From Corallium rubrum (lineage: Eukaryota > Cnidaria > Anthozoa > Scleralcyonacea > Coralliidae): 64,000 bases of DNA. Position numbers and translations under genes: made by a program. The notes under the pieces were generated by a model. It had not been told where the DNA came from and did no database searches. It saw nothing but the letters and a program-made list of their open reading frames with translations. The DNA lies in assembly GCA_964035015.1 (NCBI GenBank), contig OZ036010.1:6385467-6449466 (forward strand), in the 5' to 3' direction. Shown here piece after piece: positions 57,608 to 64,000 of this stretch (the stretch's first letter is position 1; each line of letters opens with the position of its first letter).

Positions 57608-59500
57608 CCTAACTTCCGACGAACAGCGAATTTGAAGGGATTCTCTTCCTCGAAATGAATGTTTACTTATTCAGTTACGACGCCAAGCTGTTACGCCTGT
57701 CGCCTGCGCGCCGTTTGCCCAAAGAGGATTTGGAATGTCATCATTATTGTGAATAAATATATGGAAATCTGAAAGTCCTTGTGATTTAACATCGCCAAGA
57801 TCGCCAAAACTCGACCTATAGCTTTCAACAAAAGCTAAGGTTAGTGACATATTTCATTATTGTTTTAAAAGTGGTTTAAATTTGTAACGCAACAGTTATG
57901 TGAATGCAGCGGAAGCAAAAAAAAAATACCGCATGCAATCATGATCAGAGCTGAAAATCGATTCCTGTTTGGGAAGTGATGCCGTCATGTTGATCAAGGA
58001 AACACTGACCTTTTAACAACATATTAATATCACTAGTCTATATCAATTCCCCTTTGATTTAAAAAACAACAAGGTTTTTAATATGAATCGAAGTCACTCA
58101 CTAATGAGCCTATTGTTGAACGTTGTTTTTATTGCGTTGTTCTTTTATACACTTGTTGTTTTAAGAATAGATATAATTGCGCCGTGAGTGCATAAAGCAG
58201 TCAGAATAATAAAAAAGTGCTCAACATGTTATCAAAAATCATTAAATGTTGAATAATATAGCAATCACATAACTACGGAGTATCGAACAATATTTAGTAT
58301 ACTGTGTACTTCATAAATATACATCAAAGCCCAAGGTGTCAGTACATTTCGATTGAAACTTTGCTCTAGTCACTTTAACACATTCTTCTATTCCTTATAA
58401 TACCTAATGTGTTCGTAACTTACCAATACTCTCATTGTTATTTAGGTGTAATTTCGTCTGGTAGTTAATTCTGCAACTACAACAGATCTAGAATGCAAAC
58501 AATCAATTCAAGTGCGGCGCAACAAACATTGTTCTTTGAAAACGGTTTTAAAACCAAGACGGTTTGGTGAAGCAAACTTCAAATAACACATTGGAAGGTG
58601 CTATATATAAATCAACCAATAAAAGAAATTAACATTTCAAACATTGTCTCTGTGATTATTCCGCGGTCTTCTTTATACAAAAGTACAAATCCTACTAGCC
58701 CACTCCCAGTAAGTCTGCGTGACACGTGACCAGCCCAGACCAGGGTCTTTTCGCAGCGGTGGGCGGAAGTGGGGGAGCGGAGATAAGACCCTGGGTACGA
58801 GGTTGCGAACAACGTGCTCTGATGCATTCTCGTCCCCAGAAACCGTTCTGGGGACGAGAGGCTCTGGGGACGAGAATGGCTCTGATGGCGACACAATCAG
58901 ATTGCCCGGCCGCGCGGGAAATCGAATGGCTCTGACACCGCTGGACATACGCGTGCTCAAAATCATCGTGACGAACAAAAATCGCAATAATCGAGATCTG
59001 TGTCAAGAATAGTGGGCTGCTCGCCGCTGCTCACAGCAAATATGTGTATATATATAACACGATCTTAAAAACGCTTTATCCATACAAATAAATGCTTGAC
59101 GAGAACCATCGATTAATATTCGGCCACAATAATTGTCGACATGAAAATCGATAGAAGTCGGCTATGTATATTGGTAAGTTGGACGGAGCGCGATATAAAG
59201 AAACGACAGACGATTTATACAGCGTTTAGAAGATACATCGTCCATTCTCTGTGCGTAAACAACTGAACACGCTGAGGAAATATGAGTTAATCTATTATTG
59301 CATCTATATTTTTAGGTTCTTTGTCCCCCGGTAATAAAACCGGAGAAAAAGACCCAGGCTAAATTAAAGCTGGAACAAAAGCCCGCGACGAAAGTTTACT
59401 CGCGCCATTTACTCGCGACTCGCGAGGCGCGCCAATTAGACTATCTCCACAAGAAAGGGTCACAGTATATCAAAGAACATATACGTACTGTTTACCTAGT
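57608..59500. other. Non-coding flank with dispersed repeats
   Basis: 58718-58806 is the inverse copy of the ccctgg repeat at 50397-50490. 58830-58880 repeats ctcgtccccag/ctggggacgag palindromes. The rest has no recognised feature. Confidence 0.45.
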
Positions 59501-59509
59501 CGAAATATA

Positions 59510-59595
59510 ATAAGGTTAGATATACTGCCGAAACAGAGAACGTAGGAGTCTAACGTTTCGAGCGAAGGCCCTTCGTCAGAGAGAAACGAAGGGCC
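59510..59595 (-). repeat. Dispersed gaagggccttc repeat, inverse orientation
   Basis: Minus-strand copy of the family at 10205, 11864 and 13597: ctgccgaaacagagaacg, then aacgtttcgagcgaaggccc. Confidence 0.65.
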
Positions 59596-59887
59596 TTCTC
59601 TCTGACAGGTTGGCCCTGGCCTTGCTGCTTTATAGTCAGACAATAACAAAATGCGAGTATAATAATAAGCACCGAATAGAGCAAATACCGGTAAGATATC
59701 AATATGTTGAACTGTTCAGTGATAAATATATTAGATCCGTTGTTTAATTTTCAGAAAAACGGCCTTGTTGTTTAATACATTTAACTACATTGGCAAACTT
59801 CGGCGCTTCGTGCGCCGCTGCAGTTCATAAAGATCATAGATTCTATTTGTTAAAATGTATGCAATTATGCATTGCCATTGCCATATA

Positions 59888-60344
59888 CACGCGTAAAAAC
59901 GCACAACTTGTTCACGGTTGTCAACAGGCGTGAACAATGTTGTGCTGCTCGCCGTGAACAAGTTGTCAACAAGTTGTTCACTTATGGTTCGAACAACTTG
60001 TTCACGGATAAATCAACAGTCATGAACAAGTTGTTCCAACAGCACATTTTTTATAGCCAACAACGTTGTTCGCACATGATACAACATGTTGTAACAGCAT
60101 GACGAAATAACAACGATGAACAACAATGTTACAACAATGGTGAACATGGTTGATGTATCAACACGTTCTTCGGTTGTTACAACATGTGTGAACAACGGTT
60201 GTTGTTTCATCAAGCTGTAACAACTTGTTGAAACAATGATGAACAATGTTGTTCATTTATCAATGTTGTTCACATATGTCAACAAGTTGTTACAGCATTG
60301 TTCAGGCAACAATGATGTAACAACTTGCGAGATTTTTACGCGTG
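59888..60344. mobile_element. 457-bp MITE with TA target duplication
   Basis: Ends cacgcgtaaaaa and tttttacgcgtg are inverted repeats, and TA lies on both sides (59886-59887, 60345-60346). Copy A at about 14205 reads ccatatagtcttgc with a single TA, which is the empty site. The interior is made of aacaacttgttcac and gttgttcaca motifs in both orientations. Confidence 0.85.
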
Positions 60345-61076
60345 TAGTCTTGCTAGAGTACGCACAGGCTACGCTAAGCTTTCAGGCGTCTTGTAATTAA
60401 TATAAATGTAATATGCACCAATATCACCTCTACTATAATTGACGATTGAGAAGCTATTTCATAAACTTGTGTATCGTGTTTTACCAGGGTTACAAGCACT
60501 CGAGAACAACAAAAATCACTTGGCCTATTGCCTCGTAATTTTCAATGTTCTCTCGTGTTTGTAAAACATTCAAAAACAATAAAAATCACTTGACTTGCAG
60601 CTCGTTGCAGCCTCATGATTTTCATTATTCTCTCATGTTTTACAAACACTCCAGAACAATGAAAATCGTGATTTTCATTGTGCTCTCGTGTTTGTGAAAT
60701 ATTACATAATAGACAGAAATCATTAGTGTTAATTATACCCAGATTACTGCAGTATTCATCAAAGTCTTTAACCAGCACCAGGAAGATCTTGTGTCACAAA
60801 CTCCAACACACATCTTTTTTTGCCACTGAGTTCCCTACACACTTTTAAAACTTATAGCTGATTAGTTTTCTTTGTTACATTTAGAACTTCTGTTTTAAGT
60901 TTATATAGTTTATACATGTATACACGAAAAAAATTAACAAAATTTCTGAAAGCCATACACTTAAATATTTTTTACTGCAGCCTGAACCAGTCAAAAATTG
61001 TAACTTAGCTTGTCAGTGAGAGAATTAAGTTAGTTCAAGTTACTTTAAAATTATTTTGTTGTTTTAAATTTCATAG

Positions 61077-61153
61077 AAATGTTTTACACTACTTTTGGTG
61101 ACGATGAATGTGGCGATGGAACTGAGCCCAAATCGTTTAAACCAGATCCAAAG
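61077..61153 (+). other. Exon-like block, paralogue of 14898-14983
   Basis: Acceptor tttcatag and donor gtaagg are kept. The frame ATG TTT TAC ACT is kept with six- and three-base deletions (MFYTTFGDDECGDGTEPK and on). Product unknown. Confidence 0.4.
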
Positions 61154-64000
61154 GTAAGGTTGGCTAATATGTATTGGATCACCAGCCCTCTAAAGTTTAT
61201 CTTAGTCAATAATTAATTGGGACTGTCGTACGTATTGTAAATTTTGTACGCTTGGCAATGGTGCCGAGCATACAAAAATTTTGAAAATTTTGTACGCTCG
61301 GCAGTGGTGCCGACCGTACAAAAATTCTGAAAATTTTGTACGCTCGGCAGTGGTGCTGAGCGCACAAAAATTCTGAAAATTTTGTACGCTTGGCAGACGT
61401 ACTGTAATTGCACTGCACTGTACTGTACTGTAATGTACTGTAATTGTACCATGCTATACTACTATACTGTACTGCACTATAATTATTACTCGGGCTACCT
61501 GTGGTAGCCAAGTCTAAGGTTTCGGTGGCTTTCCTGTATTATTCGTCAGTATTATTTTTCTGATCGACAAATTGCAATTATTGCATCATTGCGATAGGCT
61601 TTGCGAAACCACGCGGTGTGCCCAACTGCGATGGCGAACCTTTAATACTGTAGTATAGTTCTCCGAAAGAAACAAAGAATCAATCTCTCGGCGATACTAG
61701 ACATTGTGTGGCCGTTTTACCAAAACTCGCCAGGATCTGTTGAAGTAAAGGCGAGCTGTTTCATTATTTCCATTGGTACACTATTTTCACAAACGCAGTT
61801 GTCGCAGTTTAATTACAATGCTTACAGTATTAGATAGCCGTTGTCCAAATTTAGTTATAGAACACAAGTTTTTAATATACCAATTAAACCATTTTGTTTG
61901 AGCAGTTTACCCTGCGTGTTTTTATAATAGATCCGTCGGTAAATCGGTTATCCATGTATGAATTAAAAATTTTGAAAAGTTGTTGAACTCAATTACAGTA
62001 ACTTAAGCATATTGAATCACCATAGTCACACAGACATGAATACATGTAGCCTCAAATAAAACAATCCTCTTAAAAATTGACATTGTGATTACTATACTGT
62101 ATAGCTTGGATTTGTTCATGTAATCAGTACTAATCACTCAAGATTTTGAGCCTTGTGCCCTAGGGTTGTCCACATTATGTCAACATGATTTTGAGCATAA
62201 TAGTGAGGCAAAAGTATAGTTCCACTCTTTGTGTTCTAGAAAAACTTGCCAAAACCATATTAATTCCCATACAAGACACCAGGCATGGCACTTTCTCGAT
62301 ACATGCACAATGCAAACCCTAACCCATAACCATTTTGGTTGTGCATATACTGAATCGAGGAAGAGCCCCAGGCACCTCATTTTAAGACCAGTCATTGCTT
62401 AACAATGACTTCCGGACATGCATGGCTTCCAGTATATCCAGTTATATGACTACCAGTCCAGTACAAGTTCTAATGCACCAGTGTCAGCTGCCTCTAATTG
62501 TGTCTACTGTCATCTACTAATTCATTTTACTTATCTTTATGCAATCATAATGGAGCATAATACCAATGCTACATTATTTGAACACATGATCATTCCTTAT
62601 CTGTATGCTGCTAGTGTAAAACACAAGTTCTCTTTAGTTCTGTTCACCTGATATTGATTAAAATTTCAGTTTTAAACTCCAGGCTAAATTAACTGTCACA
62701 AACTTGTACCCAGGGTCTTTATTACGTGCCGTTTATGTACCTAACATTTAGAATTAGTGGGCAATTCCTTTTTATCTGCCAACATCATCAACTTTGAATG
62801 ATACTCATGAAAATCTTGGACCATGGCTCTATTTTCTCTTGTACAGTACTTTTTTGGCTAAATTTTTTTATAATCTGTAGATCCAGGCCAAGGGCCAGGT
62901 TTGGACAATCACTACATGTGATGATCAGTGGTGGTAAAATCTGATGCTTGTAATATATTTCTGGAAGATAAATCTAAAAACCTGGAAGTTAAATTTACTG
63001 TCACAGCTGTCTACATGTACACAGAATGTTGGTGGAGTCGCATTGTTATCATGCATGTATATCAATACTATAGAACAATCATGCTGTCCTTTTATTGAAC
63101 ATTCTATACACTGATGGTCTGCAAACTATGGTCACAACCCAAAAGCAGGGCACAAAACATTCCCACAGGATTTTGTCAGAAGTCGAACAATTTATCTTAT
63201 ACTTTTTCAGCATTTGCCGACGAACATTGGTCAAGTTAACCCAGTTGTCTGTTACCCAATGTTAGTAGACATGAAATCCTCAAATGCAACAGTATTTTTT
63301 GTTCACTACTTTCATAAGTTCATGTAATTACAGTTACATACATGTATGTACAACAAATAATGTACTAAATTTATCATGAGATCAAAAGCCATATATACAC
63401 TAGGTCAGCTAAATCCTGTATTCAGTGGGTTATGGCACAATGCTTGAAATTGTGCAGTGGCTTGTCAGCCAAAAAATTTCCAGACTGTTGGTCTACACAT
63501 ACAAATAACAACAAGACGCCTGGTCAGGCGTTCACTTGGCTACGGCAAAATCGCAGTGAGTAGGTGGAGGTGTTTTGGATAAAAGGTCATAAAAGGTACT
63601 GAAATTGTTATGAAAGCTGCAATCACACACATGCGCAGGTTATCACAAACACAGTGGCGTAGCCAGGGGGGCAAGGGGCAACACACCCCACCCCGGTCTT
63701 TAAGGCCGTTCTATTGCAACTTGAAATCCATGGAGAAACTTGTAGGGGGTACACTTTTGTTTTAAGGCAAAGTGAGTAGACTAGTAATGTTGTAATTTTC
63801 AGGGGAACACCCCCACCCCCTTTAGGAGCTCGAGGTACTTGACCCCCAAGACCCTGGCTATCTATTACTCTATTAAAGTCTAAACACAGTGGTCACAGAC
63901 AAAAGTCAAAACATAATCTAATTCTCCGATAGAATAGAAAACGCAATTCGCAATACACAAAACACGATTGCCTGTTTAAACAGGCAATCTCACGTTTGGG

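Larger units (their letters stand above)
59605..64000 (+). repeat. Long dispersed repeat, copy B (pair of 13921-18063)
   Basis: Collinear with copy A from acaggttggccctgg to cacgtttggg at the window end, so it probably runs beyond the window. It lacks the 17611-17960 tandem insert. It carries its own inserts, at 59888-60344 and at about 62870-63100. The rest is highly similar, with scattered substitutions. Confidence 0.8.

Overview
This is a piece of an animal nuclear genome, most plausibly a marine invertebrate such as a cnidarian (coral or sea anemone). That reading rests on the kinds of mobile elements present: L2/CR1-type LINEs, one of them with an SGNH-esterase ORF1; a BEL/Pao retrotransposon of the kind common in cnidarians; an IS3EU-like DNA transposon; tRNA-derived SINEs; and very many foldback MITEs and minisatellites. 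I see no bacterial operon and no clear single-copy host gene. Almost everything recognisable is mobile-element DNA, much of it nested.

Layout. 1-13.9 kb: foldback MITEs, a tRNA-headed inverted repeat, a 33-bp minisatellite (6.28-7.29 kb), and the first copy of a transposon-like repeat with a 19-bp minisatellite (10.3-11.3 kb). 13.92-18.06 kb: a roughly 4-kb repeat whose second copy occupies 59.6 kb to the window end. 19.41-26.22 kb: a complete DNA transposon with 286-bp terminal inverted repeats and a 6-bp target duplication (tctttc). It holds two convergent genes, a three-exon HECT-type E3-ligase-like gene on + and a DDE transposase on -. 27.4-39.2 kb: one old L2-like LINE broken by an 8.4-kb composite insertion. 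That insertion contains two inverted copies of the 19-bp-minisatellite element and a second, decayed IS3EU-like element. A later TIR insertion lies in the same LINE and includes a 200-N assembly gap flanked by an exact 442-bp duplication. 40.7-41.5 kb: another LINE reverse-transcriptase remnant. 44.0-50.35 kb: a LINE whose leading ORF carries a ubiquitin-like fold, followed by coiled-coil/SGNH and endonuclease parts interrupted by three insertions. 50.79-57.60 kb: a young BEL/Pao element on - with identical 199-bp LTRs, a tcttt target duplication, and gag and pol-like ORFs in different frames. 57.6-64 kb: dispersed repeats and the second copy of the 4-kb repeat.

The most interesting biology is the link between ubiquitin biology and mobile elements. 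A HECT-like ligase gene is packaged with a DDE transposase inside one intact transposon, and separately a ubiquitin-fold ORF sits at the head of a LINE. Comparing paralogous repeat copies also shows pre-insertion empty sites, and several insertions can be removed on paper to restore an interrupted reading frame.
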